Position numbers and translations under genes: made by a program. A stretch of DNA of 64,000 nucleotides from Macrotis lagotis (taxonomy: Eukaryota > Chordata > Mammalia > Peramelemorphia > Peramelidae): assembly GCF_037893015.1 (NCBI RefSeq), contig NC_133661.1:189999723-190063722 (forward strand), given 5' to 3'. Of this stretch, positions 23,035 through 35,564 are shown piece after piece (positions within the stretch are counted from its first letter, which is position 1; each line of letters starts with the position of its first letter). The notes beneath the pieces were generated by a model. That model was given only the letters and a program-made list of their open reading frames with translations. It was not told the DNA's origin and made no database searches.

Positions 23035-23320
23035 TTCCAGAAAATTTGTGATGGATAGAAAATGTCATCCACATTCAGAGAAAGAACTATGGAGTTTGAA
23101 TGCAGATCAAAGCAATGTGATCTTCCCTATTGTTCTGATTCTTCTGTTACAAGATGACTGAAAACGGTGATATGTTTGACATCATTGTATATGTACAAAA
23201 TACATCAGATTGACTGGGGGGTAGAGAGAAAAATATAGAACTCAAAATCTCTCAAAAAATGAATGTTGAAAATTATCTGTACAAGTAATTAGAAAAGATA
23301 AAATATAAAAAAAGAAACTC
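23035..23320 (+). mobile_element. Old L1 3' fragment
   Basis: GTCATCCACATTCAGAGAAA, ACTATGGAGTTTGAATGCAG and the A-rich end AATTAGAAAAGATAAAATAT match the marsupial L1 3' end, also seen at 40420-40730. It is 5' truncated. Confidence 0.65.
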
Positions 23321-23544
23321 CAAAAAGGAACATAGAAAATGAATAAATAGCCAAATGAATCAGATTGGAATTATCTCGACTGCATGCCTTTTCTCTTTTT
23401 GATTCTTCTTCTAATTTTTTTATTAATTTTTATCTCTGCCTTAAGAGATTAACGATGTAGACTATCCTCAGACAGATATTCACGAAATATTCTTACAACA
23501 ACAGCAAAAATAATTATTCCTTTTAACAATTTTAACAAAAGTTT

Positions 23545-23689
23545 CAGGACGGCTAGGTGGCGCAATGGATAGAACACTAGCCCTGGAGTCAGGAGTACCT
23601 GAGTTCAAATCCAGTCTCAGTCACTTAATAATTACCTAGCTGTGTGGCCTTAGGCAAGCCACACTTAAACCCATTGCCTTGCAAAAAAA
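23545..23689 (+). mobile_element. Marsupial tRNA-derived SINE
   Basis: This is a full-length copy (GGCTAGGTGGCGCAATGG to CATTGCCTTGC plus A-tail). A short direct repeat AAAAGTTT occurs on both sides (23537 and 23690). Confidence 0.9.
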
Positions 23690-25535
23690 AAAAAAGTTTA
23701 ATTTTTTTGTGATGTCATTAGGTTCTTTGTCACGTCAACATCTCCCAAATCTTTTCTCAAAGGAAAATATTCAAGATATATTTTAGTGTCAGGTTTCCAT
23801 AAAGTCTAAATACCTTTGACCTGTCTCATTCCTTACACTTTTAACAATTTTCCAACCTATTTTCACCACACCATTCCATATATACCTATCTTTGTATTGA
23901 TGTCACTGAGGAAAAAAGTCTGTTGACTTGATTGGAGGATTTTATGCAATTTGTAAAAAAAATTCTTGATCTCTTCAGCCTCTAAAAGAAATGCTAGTAT
24001 ATAATCTATATTTTATTACCTATTGATCTTTGTGAAAGTACCTGATTGGTTCAATGTAATATGACTAAGTGTTTATGTCCCATAAACACTTTTTCATGCC
24101 TTTGAATGAATAATAAAACCAATTTATTCAACCCCTCTATTTGCCTTTCTAATGAAGACAATGAGAAAAGAATTGCTGAATATAATAAGCAACAAACAAT
24201 GTCATTAAAATGAAAATGAACCAAAAAATTGGAAAATAGTAGGAAGAAAGGACATCAATGGTGATTTCAGTTATTTCACACAGTTTGATTATTGTAATTC
24301 ACTTCACTTGTTATAGCAAGGGAAACAAAAAAAAAAAACTTTTAACTACCATAACCAATAAAATGTTTGATCTCCTTACCAAGTAGAGAAATATGGCAAT
24401 CCAAAGGCATCAATGGCTTAGAATTTAAGCTCTTTTGTTCAATCTTATAGGAAAGGATGTTTGAAGAAAGGAGAATTGGAAAAGTTTCTTATAAAAAGTA
24501 AGATTTTTATTGAGGCTTGAAGGATGCCAGAGGATCTATGGAGTGGGGTTGAAAAGAATTATAGGATTTGAGGACAAACAATAAAATTACCTACAGTTGG
24601 AAGGTGAAGTGTTATCCAAGGAATAGAAATTGTTGCCAGATTGTAGAATTTGTGGGTAAATTGGAAGAAAATTGGAAAGGTATGAGAGGGTCTGGTTAAG
24701 AAGTTTTAAAAGTAAAATGAAGCATGATCCTGGATGTAAAAAAAGCCACTAAATTTTAAGAAATTAGGGGAAAAGTTATAGGGTCAATCTAGAATGTAGT
24801 AAGTTCACTTTTATAGTTGAGTGGAAGTAGGACTAGAGAAACTTAGAACTAAGAGACCTAATAGTAGTCTATTGAAATACTACAAGTGTGAGATAATGAA
24901 CATCATACTAGATTAATGACAATGTCAGAGGAGAGAAGAGGGTGCATACATGATATACTGTTAAGGTAGAAATGGCAGAACTTGGCAGGAGATTAGATAT
25001 GGAAGAGAAAGAATAGTCAAGGCTTGTGAACCTGGATGACTGGAAGTAATTAACAGTCATGGGAATGTAAGAGGAAAGGAAGGAGTTAGAGGCTGGGGAA
25101 GATAATAAGTTCAGTCACATGTTTAATTTCAAGTGTCAATGGAATATCCAATTCAAGAAGTTCCATGGACAGTTAGAGATGAAAGACTGGATGTATGAAT
25201 AGATGTGAGAATCATGGGAATAGAGGTGATGATTATACCCATGAAATCTGATACCTTCACAAAAATACTAAAAGGAAGAGAAAAGAGCCCAGAGAAGAGC
25301 TCTGTGGGAAGCTTCACTGTTAGCTGACATGATCTGGATGAAGATGCAACAAAGGAGCCTAAGGAAATATCAGACAAGTAGAGGGAGAAACAGAAGGGGC
25401 AGTGCAGGAAAAACCTAGAGGAAAGAGAATATTAAGGATAAGAGAGTAGTTGACAGTGTCAAAATCTATAGAAAAGTCAAGAAAAAATGATGACTGCAAA
25501 AAGATCTTTAGATTTAATTATTAAGAGAATAAAGG

Positions 25536-25672
25536 TAGGGCAGCTAGGTGGGGTAGTGAATAGAGCACCAGTCCTGGAGTGAAGAGGACCTGAATTCAAA
25601 TGCAGCCCCAGATGTTTAATAGTTAGCTGTATGACCTTGAACAAGTCACTTAACCCATTTGCCTTGTGGAAA
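25536..25672 (+). mobile_element. Marsupial tRNA-derived SINE
   Basis: Head GGGCAGCTAGGTGGGGTAG and body TAGCTGTATGACCTTGAACA are present, and the tail CCCATTTGCCTTGTGG runs directly into a GA microsatellite in place of an A-tail. Confidence 0.85.
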
Positions 25673-25673
25673 T

Positions 25674-25707
<34 letters not shown>

Positions 25708-25798
25708 GACAGAGACAGAGAGAAAGAGAGAGACAGAGACAGAGACAGAGACAGAGACAGAGAGACAGAGAGACAGAGAGAGACAGAGAGAGAGAGAC
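25673..25798. repeat. (GA)n/(GACA)n/(GAGACA)n microsatellite
   Basis: This purine-rich run is attached to the 3' end of the SINE at 25536, most likely grown from its tail. The complementary strand gives spurious Ser/Leu/Cys frames. Confidence 0.93.
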
Positions 25799-26799
25799 TT
25801 GGTAAGTTTGGAGAGAGCAATAGAGCAATTTCAATTAATTGAAATCAGAGACCAGACTGTAAAAACTTTAGGAGTGAAAGAAAAGAAAGTGGGAAGATTA
25901 GTCATAAAAGAAAAGAAAGATATAGGATCAGAGCTGGCAGGGAAGAATAGATCAAGTGAAGAATTTTTTGAGTTTGGGAGAGACATAGATATGTTTGTAG
26001 GTAGTAAGGAAGTAGTTAGATAATAGAATGAGATTCAAGATAATTGAGAGAATAGGCAATCTGATGAAGAAGACATAGAATAAGATCATTTATAAATATT
26101 ATAGATTTTGCTTAGGCAAAGAAAGGAACCAATTTTACATATGAGGTAGGGATAAAGGGAAAAAACTATGGTGGAAGACATCTGAATAATCTAAGATAAT
26201 TAGAAGAAAATGAAGGAGTTTTCTTATTTTTTTTCAGTGAAAAATGAGACAAAAGTCTCCAGTGAAAGTGTGAGAAGAAGAAGTAGGGTAGATTACAAAG
26301 AACCTTTTTATTTCCTTCTCTGTCATTCTGGGAAAGATCTCCTAGAGAAGAACCAATTTTCCCAGCAGTTTTTGTGAAATAGAGAAAATTTATCTAGTAG
26401 TTGATGTTCTGTTTACTGAATATTAGGATTTTAAATACATTTGCTTCTGTGTGCTAAGTATGCCCACTTATCAATTATTCTATTTCTAAACCAATAATAA
26501 ATTGCTTTAATAGTAGTAATTCCTTTGCTGTATAGCTTAAGATCTAGCACAGGTATAACCACTTTTTTCCATTTCTTTTCATTATCTTTTTTGAGATTCT
26601 TGATCCTTTTTCCTCTATATGAATTTTGTTATTTAGCTTGTTCTAAAAATAATTTCCTGTTAGTTTGATTGATATGACATTAAATAAGTAAAATTTAGGT
26701 AATATCATTTTTATTATATTAATCATTCAGGCCAATTATACTTTTCCAGTTATTTAAGTCTGTCTTTATTTTTGTAAAAATTGTTTATAATTGTATTTA

Positions 26800-26915
26800 T
26801 AGTGCTATTATTCAGTCATTTTAGGATTGTCTAACTCTTCATGATCCCATTTGGGGTTTTCTTGGCAAAGTTACTAGTGGTTTGCCATTTCCTTCTCCAT
26901 GTGATTATATAGTTT
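26800..26915 (-). mobile_element. SINE fragment with RTE-like tail, antisense
   Basis: It shares TTAGGATTGTCTAACTCTTC-type sequence, CATGATCCCATTTGGGGTTT and GGTTTGCCATTTCCTTCTCC with 44228-44340 and partly with 4086. Only the tail side is left. Confidence 0.5.
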
Positions 26916-27014
26916 TTGCCTATATCTTAGAGAATAGCCTCTCAAATACTTCATATATTATGAAATATTATTTAAGGGAATTTCTCATCTCTTTTTGCTG
27001 AGTTATATTGCATA

Positions 27015-27234
27015 CTAGAGGCTCTTTTGAATTAGACCTGAAATAGGTTTCTGGAAAAGCAGTGATAAATAAGGTATCATGTAGAAACTAAATGATCAGA
27101 ATGATTGAGTAATATCATTTGCTATGTTCCAAAGGAAAAAATGTTACAAATCAGGTTAGAAATCAATTAGAGCATCTAAGGTGATAAAAATGCAAAAAAA
27201 AAAAACCTTATTGCCATCTCTACCCATTAATCCT
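27015..27234 (+). repeat. Perfect local repeat, unit 1 (ancestral copy)
   Basis: The 220 bases are identical to 27734-27950 except for the length of one A-run (12 against 9). The surrounding segmental homology to copy A (3178-3385, then 3812 onward) runs through this unit, so it is the original one. Confidence 0.95.
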
Positions 27235-27733
27235 TTGGGGGGGTTAATAATTACTTTTCAGTAAACTTCATTTCCTTTAGTATCTCTAATGTTATTTTCT
27301 GATTGATTTCTAAAGTATTTTCTCTCTCCTGAATTCTCATCACTGTTTCACTGAGATTTTTCATGCCTCTAACGTTCTGTTCAGTTATGTTCTGACCAAT
27401 AGTGAGTGATATGTTTACCTGAACTGAGAGTATGTCTGGGGTTGGTGGGAGTAAGAGAAGGAATAATTTCAAATAGAAAATGATTCAGAATATTGAAAGT
27501 GAAAGAGGAAGAAGGGACCTGGACGGTACCAAACTAATGGTAGCCTTCTACCACTGTGGATGCTAGATTTGACTAACATAGGAACATTATAGAGTATTTA
27601 ATCTACAATGGGAATTACAGAAACTTACCAGATTCTTTAAAATAAATTCTGATTTTGAGCAAGCATCATGGATCAGGGGTGATGAGAAACCATGGGGAAG
27701 AATAGTGGTTCTAGAGCAATGATTGAGTAGTTT

Positions 27734-27950
27734 CTAGAGGCTCTTTTGAATTAGACCTGAAATAGGTTTCTGGAAAAGCAGTGATAAATAAGGTATCATG
27801 TAGAAACTAAATGATCAGAATGATTGAGTAATATCATTTGCTATGTTCCAAAGGAAAAAATGTTACAAATCAGGTTAGAAATCAATTAGAGCATCTAAGG
27901 TGATAAAAATGCAAAAAAAAACCTTATTGCCATCTCTACCCATTAATCCT
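27734..27950 (+). repeat. Perfect local repeat, unit 2 (copied)
   Basis: This is an identical copy of 27015-27234 placed 719 bases downstream in direct orientation. It is bordered by TCTAGA on both sides (27733-27738 and 27950-27955), and unit 1 also begins CTAGAG. The lack of divergence, against a strongly diverged background, shows a very recent copying event. Confidence 0.93.
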
Positions 27951-28105
27951 CTAGATCATAATATGTGTGTGATTTTGATACTTTTCTTCTCCTTGTATTT
28001 GAATATTTATGAATGGATATTAATTTCTGTCAAATCCTGAATAAATCTACACTCTAGTAGAAGTATATTAAGATAGGGACAAACTTCAGCCTTAAAAGTG
28101 TTTTG

Positions 28106-28857
28106 CAATCTTTCTGAAGAGCAGTTTGGAATTATGCCCAAAGGGCAACAAAAATGAGCATACCCTTTGATCCAGTAATACCACTAATGGTGCTATACCC
28201 TGAAGAGATTATGAAAAAGGGTAAAATCATCACCTGTCAAAAAATTTTCATAGCAGCTCTGTTTGTGGTGGCAAAGAATTGGAAATTTAAGGGCTGTCCA
28301 TCAATTGAAGAATGACTTAATAAACTGTTCCAATAAACTGTGGTATTTGTACGTGATGGAACACTCTTGTTCTATTAGAAACCAGAAGGGATGGGAACTC
28401 AGAGAAGCATGGAAAGATTTGCATGAACTGATGTTGAGCAAGATGAGCAGAATCAAAATAACATTGTATACTCTAACAGCAACATGGGAGTGATGATCAA
28501 CATTAATGGACTTGCTCATACCAACAGGGCAACAATCAGACACAATTTTGGGGTATCTGCGATGTAGAATTTCATCTATATCCTGAGAAAGAATTGTGGA
28601 GTTTGAACAAAGACCAAGAATCTTTACTTTTTTAAAAAAAAATGTTATCTTATTATGTAATTCTGCTATATCTCCTACTTCATGCTTCTTCCTTAAGGAT
28701 ATGATTTCTTTCTCATCACCTTCAACTTAGATCAGTGCATACCAGGGAAACAATGTCAAAACTAACAAACTGTGGGGGGTAGGTGGAGGGAAGCAAGATT
28801 GGGGGAAATATTGTAAAATTCAAAATAAATAAAATCTTTTAAAAATAAATAAAAAAT
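28106..28857 (+). mobile_element. 5'-truncated L1 (ORF2 end and 3' UTR)
   Basis: Starting with the ORF2 C-terminal region (AATTATGCCCAAAGGGCAAC), it runs through GTTTGTGGTGGCAAAGAATT and GCAACATGGGAGTGATGATC to the terminal AAATAAAATCTTTT and A-tail. AAAAGTGTTTTG flanks it at 28094-28105 and 28858-28869. The ORF2 part is broken by stops. Confidence 0.9.
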
Positions 28858-29434
28858 AAAAGTGTTTTGACATTTGTGAATAGACTCTTCTAACTCCCTA
28901 TTGCCTCTGGGTCCAGATATATCTTTTTGTTATTTATAGTTTTCATGACCAGTCCAGGCCTATCTTTCAAACCTTCTTTTTAAGTATTTCTTTTCACAAA
29001 CAAAGTGTTTCTACTTTTCAAATGTTCTATTCCTCTTATATTATACTATGTGTTCTATTTCCACCCCTTGGGACTAAAATTTCCCCATCTGCCCCCTCAC
29101 CTCCCTTCCAAGTCCAACTTGTGACTTTCTGGATTTCAACAACTAGCCTCAACTGCATTTTAACTCTGGAATTTCCCTCACTTCTTAGAACTTCCTCATC
29201 TTAGAACAGTTCTCTGCCAAAGCAGTCTCCTTCTTCCTCCCAGAGACCCCATTTTGGAGAAGAGTCTGAGCTAATCCATCTTCATTGCCCTCCTGGCTCT
29301 GTTCTGATTTTCTTCACGTCAATACAGACCCAGCCCAGATACTCCCTCTTCCCTTCCAACAATTCTTCAGCTCTCTAATTATGTTGTCTTCTCCCATTAG
29401 AAGGTAAATCCCATAAAGTCAGAAACTGCTTTTC

Positions 29435-29582
29435 AGGGTGGTTAGGTGGCACAGTGGATAGAGCACCAGCCCTGGTGTCAGGAGTGCCTGAGTTCAAATC
29501 TGGCCTCAGACACTTAATAATTACCTAGCTGTGTGGCATTGGGCAAGCCACTTAACCCCAATGCTTTGCAAAAACCTAAAAG
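29435..29582 (+). mobile_element. Marsupial tRNA-derived SINE
   Basis: This is a full-length copy (GGTGGTTAGGTGGCACAG to AATGCTTTGCAAAAACCT). It splits an L2-like stretch that is continuous in copy A, so it is younger than the duplication. Confidence 0.9.
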
Positions 29583-29857
29583 GACCCTGCCTTTCTTTTT
29601 GCTTTGCTTATATCCTCTGAACTTAGAATAATACCAAGTATATAGAAAGCACTTAATAAATGTTTATTGCCTGGTCTTATTTTGTTGTCTTGGAATCTCT
29701 TGCTTCTTCCAAGAATTAAATACTATCTTCGATAGGAGGCATTGGCCTATCCTCCCCACTGTTATCTTCCCCTCTAAGATACATTCCATCCACTTTATAT
29801 GTATCTCATAAGTTGTCTCTTCATAAGAAAGCTTAGGGGACAGGAAACTGTTCTGGG

Positions 29858-30935
29858 GTTGGGTGTTGTTGCTGTTGTTAGTTTTGTATCCTAGCTACAA
29901 GCCAAGACCAAAGTGGAGGGAGTGTTGGTGCATGATTTTCTGTTTGCTGATGATGATGCCCTCAATGCAACCTCTGAAGCTGAAATGCAACAAAGTAAGG
30001 ATTAATTCTATGCTTCTTGTGCTAATTTTGGTCTAACAATTAACACCAAGAATACAGTGTTTTATCAGCCAACACCACATCATCCATATGTAGAATCACT
30101 GATTACAGCAAATGGAGAAGTTTTGATACTGTGGACAAGTTCACTTACCTTGGCAGTGTCCTTTCCTAGGAATGAGGGTGACACATGCATTGCCAGAGCT
30201 AGCTCAGTATTTCGGAGGCTCCAAAAGAAAATGTGGGAGAGAAGAGGTATTAGACTGATTCCCAAACTGAAGGTTACAGAGCCATTGTGCAGACTTCATT
30301 GCTGTGAAAACTGGACAATCTACCAGCACCCTATCAGGAAAATGAATGGTTTCCATTTAAATTGTCTTAAGAGGATTCTGAAGATCAGCTGACAGGAGAA
30401 GATACCAGACACTGAGGTCCTTTTCCAAGTTAAACTGCCTAGCATTTCAACATTATTACAGAACGTGCAGGTACAATGGAGAGTGCAGCTACAGAAACAT
30501 TAAAATGCCAGACATATGTTTGCCAAAAACACTATTTTATGAAGAGCTCACAAAAAAAGAACTCACACAGGGCAAGTGCTCACAAGAGGGTCAGAAGAAG
30601 AGATACAAGGACACCCCAAAGGTCTCATCAAAGAACTTTGGAATTGATGGTGCATCATGGGAGACACTGGCACAGGACCACCCAAAATGGCATTCCCTCA
30701 TCAATGAGGGTGCTGCACTCTATGAGGAAGGCAGAATTGAAAAAGCTCAGAAAGTAAGTTTAGAGAAAGCATCCCAGGTGTTCACATGTATTATTTGTGC
30801 CTAACCTAGAGCATTCCAAGCTTATATTGGGCTGATCAACCACAGCTGTACACACTGTAATTTGTCTCAAAAATAGTGATGTCACTTTGGTCTTCTTCAA
30901 TAATGAAGGACAAGAACCAACCAAACCATAAAAAA
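29858..30935 (+). mobile_element. RTE-type non-LTR retrotransposon 3' fragment
   Basis: The fragment starts just before the reverse-transcriptase active-site box FADD (29943-29954). It continues through the thumb and C-terminal region, with readable stretches such as WERRGIRL, KLKVTEPL and KKRYKDTPK in several frames, to a CAAC-rich 3' end. Frameshifts and stops show it is dead, and the 5' part (endonuclease and RT fingers) is missing. It interrupts the A/B segmental homology. The clade assignment to RTE-like elements rests on remembered C-terminal motifs. Confidence 0.65.
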
Positions 30936-31889
30936 AGAACCAACCAAACCAACCAACAAGCATAGCACAGAGTTTAACACATTCGGTATATACATTTCTT
31001 CATCCAGTATGCACAAGAATTTTGGACCATGCCCCTTAACCAGCCAGGACTCTGATAGGTGGCCTTTTTCCCCCTTATCTTACCGGGAACCAGGCTTCCA
31101 CCTCACTTCCCAAACACCATTTCCAAACCTAGGTGCATACTAGCTCTCCTTTATTTGTCTTCCCCATTAGAATGTGAACTATTTGAGGGTGGAAACTATT
31201 TTTCTTTATTCTATTTGTAGCCCTGTTGCTAAGGGTTTAGCACATACTTGATACATAATAAAAGTTTAATATTTTATCATTCATCATTCATTCCATATTG
31301 ATTGATAGTTTGGGAGCATCTGGACTAGGAATTGAGTAGACTGTACAATAATTCTTCTGCTTCTGATACTGCTATATAATGCCCCTGCATAATATGTTCT
31401 TGAATCAGAGATGAACTGATGAGGCACACAAACAATAATTCAAAGAGTGAGAGGAGCCAGGAGGATGGGGAATAAGAAATATTGATTTGAATGGATTATC
31501 CATGCCAAACCCTGGTCTACTGAAAAAAAAAAACAGCACCACCAAGAAAAGGGAAGAGCCAAGATAATGCTTAAGCCATCTTTCTTATAATCAGAACAAG
31601 ACATAGGGACCTAAGATTATGATAAACTAGCCTCAGGAGTTGGGTGGTTCCCATACAGATGGAAATGAGATCTTGATCAAAAATTACATGCTGTGGTATT
31701 GAAAAACAATAACAAAATAAAACAGGTAATCCACAGTGTCACAATCATTTTAAAAAGAACTCCAACCAGTACTAGCTTTATATATGTCATTCCACAATTT
31801 TGTAGAACTTTACATGTTTCCCAGTCTACCTTTCCATTTTTAAGGTATGATGTCATTCCTGGACCCATCTGCTTCATCACTGCAATACT

Positions 31890-33780
31890 TGTTGTTTTAC
31901 CAGGGGGATAGGGGAGAGAATGAGAGAAAAGGGTTAATAATGTTTTACATATAGATTCCTTTACATTTAAATATGTACAACTATATATAAAAAATTTTCA
32001 AATAATATATCTATACTAAATGTAACAATTTCATGTTATCTTCTGTTTAGAACTTTTTAAAATTCTGCATTTGATATATTAAAATATATTTGAAAATTTT
32101 ATATATTTTACAGTAAGCATATTTTATATATTCAAATAAAATATATATTATATAGGAACATTTGATCCTAACAAACACTATGAGTTAGGTATTTCTTTCC
32201 TTTTTTTTCACATTTGAGGAAACTGAGTCTCGGGGTCACAAAGTAGTAGGGGCAAGAAGTCCAAGTCCAGGTTTATTTCTAATTCTTTATCAGTCTCTTA
32301 GAAGTCTGCTTACTTCTCAGTACTCTAGGTAACAGCAATTTCAGGGAGACAAAGAACCTAAGAGAATTGAGCCTTCTCCCAGTCGCATAATTAACCAACA
32401 GCACAAAAAAGTTATACAAGATTCTGGCACAGAAACAAAGACAACTAATTAGCAACTCTAGAGGACAATGACCAAGTGATGCTGCAACAACCCGAGGTTG
32501 CCAGGGAGAGATGTCTGCGGAGGGAATTGTCTCACAAAGTCATGTTGGTTTTCCCTGAGTAACCAAGGGGAGTTAAAGTTAATAGGGCACCTGGGAGGGA
32601 AAGTGGCATCTTTTCTTGTTAATTACCCTTTTGCCATTTTCTTAGCCTATTTAGAAAGTTTTACTTGATCTTTGGAGCCGAAAAGAAAGTCTAAATATTA
32701 AATAGGAAGGGAATAAAAACACATTTTAAGGCTTTAATGGAAAGTCATCTTGCCACTGTCTAATAATATCATTTCAATTATAAGTGAATAAAGGTCAGTT
32801 GATAAAGAAATAGCATAGAAATTTCAGATTCAAATATTGTACATGTTGAACCTCCAACATGTTTCCAAAGGCCACCACAAACATATTAAGAAGTGGAATT
32901 CACCACAACAATTAATTGCTTTGTCCAATGTCAATGTAGCTTTATTAGGGAGAAGAAAAGAGAGAGATAGAAAAGGTGACATCCAAATCCTCATAGAAAT
33001 TCCTATTTGGAATATTTACCCATGAAAAAAATTATTTAAGAGAGGAAAGGAAATTATTAAAAGTAATATGAGGCTTATTTTCCTGACAGTGTGAGTTTAT
33101 GTCAGAACAAACATCATTCAAAGAAAAATATCCTCAAAGTAAAATGTTATCAATAAAAATTTTGATCCTAGAAACCCCAAACAGTTCATGAAATCAGACA
33201 GGATGACACAATGAAAAGATCACTGACTCTGAAATCAATGAAACCAGGTTTCAAATGCAGTCCCCAGTGAATAATAACTATGAGACCTTAAATAAATCAC
33301 TTGAAATATCTGGAGCATAATTTCCATATCCATAGTAATCAGATCAACTGGCATTCAAGGTCCCTTTTAGCTCTGTGATTTTAAATGACTTATCCTCCCT
33401 GAGCCTCAGTTTCTTTATCTATAAAATAAGAAAACAGAGCAAGATTATATCAGAGGTCCTTCTATAATTCTATGATAAAAAAGAAAAAGGAAAATATTAA
33501 AAATAAGAAGCAAGCAACTGACAATGAAATATGTTTATGCCTAAGATTGCAGGTTTGTATTGTAGCCATATGGTTATGGTTTTTGCAACTTCTTATATGA
33601 ACCAACAATTATTAAAATAATTTACCAAACATCTTAAATCAGGTTCTAGCAACACTAAAAAAGAAATAATGCACAAATATTCACCTTCAGGGTATTGGCA
33701 CTGCCAATCATATTGTCTATGTTATTAAAATAATTTTCCAGGACAAACCTAAATATTGCAGATATGAAACCTGTAGACCT
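31890..33780. other. Gene-free stretch between copy B and OR2 (part 1)
   Basis: The stretch is AT-rich. I see a MIR-like fragment near 32160-32240 (GAGGAAACTGAGTCTCGGGG), an old SINE remnant at about 33205-33330, and otherwise nothing recognisable. No OR-type motif is present on either strand. The moderately GC-rich part at 32330-32600 is unassigned. Confidence 0.5.
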
Positions 33781-33781
33781 A

Positions 33782-34019
33782 CAATTCTTAACCTACAATC
33801 CATGTATCCCCAAGGGGTCTGTGGATAGATTTCAAGAGGTCTGTGAACTTGGTACTTTTTATATTTTAATAACTATTTCAATATAATGAACTCTCTTCAT
33901 AATCCTTTGTAATTTTATATATATATATATATTAAGAATCATTATTCTGAGAAAAAGTTCACAGGTTTCCCAGATTGCTGTTGATTTGCCATGATGCAAA
34001 AAAGATTAAGAACCCCTGC
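33782..34019. mobile_element. MER-type non-autonomous DNA transposon candidate
   Basis: The left end reads ATTCTTAACCTACAATCC and the right end reads AGATTAAGAACCCCTG. These are imperfect inverted termini (TTCTTAAYCT) of the common mammalian hAT-like pattern. The inside has AGGGGTCTGTGGATAGATTT- and GGTCTGTGAACTTGGTAC-type sequence. Target-site duplications are not convincing. Confidence 0.5.
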
Positions 34020-34654
34020 ATTAGATTAATCAATGCAAAAAGAGAATTTAATTGTGCAGTTTCACAGAAATTTCAATATGAAAATATTTTATTATACTAG
34101 GCTCTACAGGACAGTAGTAGGCATATGGTTATTTCACTTCATATTGATTTCAAATCTGACTCCAAATTGATAACAGTGAACTTGATACTTCAAGAATCAA
34201 TGGATCTGTGATTTTTCTGGTTTATATTTTTTCTCCAATTGAACAGATCAGTTTCCCTCCAATCCATCTTAATCTTGTGAAGTTTTTGTATATGTTTTTC
34301 AATAAAGTCTCCATCAACTCAATACCTAGAAGACTTTTTCTGAGCTAAGTTTTATTTTCATCTTAGGGCTACCAATAGTCCAACTTCTCACATAGATAGT
34401 CTTTAGGTTCCTTTATTTCTCTAGGTTATGATTCTATGATCCTGTGATTTCAAATTCTTGCTACATGACTTGGTCACACATTTCATATTTGGTATCCTTT
34501 ATGTCTGTATTCTTTCTTGACATTATATATCCACTATTCCTAGAATACTATATTCTCCAAAATTAAATAAATTTGGATAAACGTATGCTGCAGAATATTT
34601 TCGCAGATCATTTACCCACAAGAAAAATAGAATATCACCCAAAATGTTTCAGAT

Positions 34655-34770
34655 TAAAGAAATTATGTATCATTCAGTCCAACTTTACAGATGAGAAAAC
34701 TGAAGCTCAGAGAGATTAAGTTATTGGCTGAAGGTAACACAGGGAATAAGGGATTCAACCCAAGTCCTCT
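34655..34770 (-). mobile_element. MIR element, antisense
   Basis: TTTACAGATGAGAAAACTGAAG and CTCAGAGAGATTAAGTTATT form the antisense MIR core. Outside it, 34020-34650 and 34920-35560 show no recognised gene or element. Confidence 0.55.
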
Positions 34771-35564
34771 AATGTTACTTTCATTGTGGTTTGATGCATG
34801 TCTGAACACTCTGCTGATGATCTGATATGCTAATCTCACACCAATTCTAGTATTAAACCGAAGACAAAGGAAACTCTTTTCTCTAAACTCATTGACCATA
34901 CCCACCAAAAAAAGCAAGCATTTCCTGTTCTCTTACTTGAACCAGCCAACTTAGACATACACACACAAATATTATACATATGCATGTGTATTTGTGTGTA
35001 CATAATATAAATGTATATATACTTTATATTTTTATAACCTAATTTAATTCAGGAGAAGCCACAACTTTTTTCTATTTCATAAGTCCAAACCCACTCCTGG
35101 TCATAGGCACATACCATTTTTACGGCTAAGTCTTATCTTTAGTGATATTTTGGGGGGTTTTCCTTTAAAAAAAGTACTAAAAAAAGATATTTTCTCACTT
35201 TGTAATCTTTATTGTCTTTCATAAGGAAATATCACCATCTAGTGGACCTTATAAATATTGCTACAAGTTATTTTCATTAAGGTTTTCACAAATAGAGAAA
35301 GGAATTAAAATGACATAGGCTCCCAGCTACTCTGGTCTGGGGAATGTCATGCAACTATTAGCTAAAGTTAAAGCATTAATCAAAATTAATATGTTGCTCC
35401 TGATTCTAAAGGAACTCCAAACATTTGTCAAACTAATTTATAAATATGGAGTAAAAAATTGCATATTATACTAAACCCCACAACCAATTTCTAGAGAAGC
35501 CAAACAGTACTGATTTAAGAAATGAGAAACAAGAAAATTATTTCAAACTCTCATATCAATAATA

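Larger units (their letters stand above)
24460..26025 (+). mobile_element. Ancient mammalian dispersed repeat, family not assigned
   Basis: The stretch contains phrases such as GAGAAGAGGGTGCATACATG near 24934, AGAGCCCAGAGAAGAGCTCT near 25284 and GTTGACAGTGTCAAAATC near 25450. These belong to an old interspersed repeat I recognise from mammalian intergenic DNA but cannot name. A related piece lies at 59320-59690. A SINE and a (GA)n run (25536-25798) split it. Its right end is shared with copy A. It encodes no protein. Confidence 0.4.
17170..31890. repeat. Segmental duplication copy B (OR array unit)
   Basis: Copy B is collinear with 1-6100 but about 2.4 times longer, because of private insertions: L1 plus two SINEs (17846-18626), an LTR-like piece (18790-19510), a solo LTR (21186-21469), L1 (28106-28857), an RTE-type fragment (29858-30935) and others. 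The homology ends near 31890 (CATCTGCTTCATCACTGCAA, matching 6056-6075), only about 150 bases before the place where an OR coding exon would be expected from copy A. The next coding exon is 9.7 kb further on. Confidence 0.8.

Noticed and set aside
30057-30804. Several frames of 90-110 codons that could look like a gene
   Set aside because: They are consecutive frameshifted pieces of a non-LTR retrotransposon reverse-transcriptase C-terminus.
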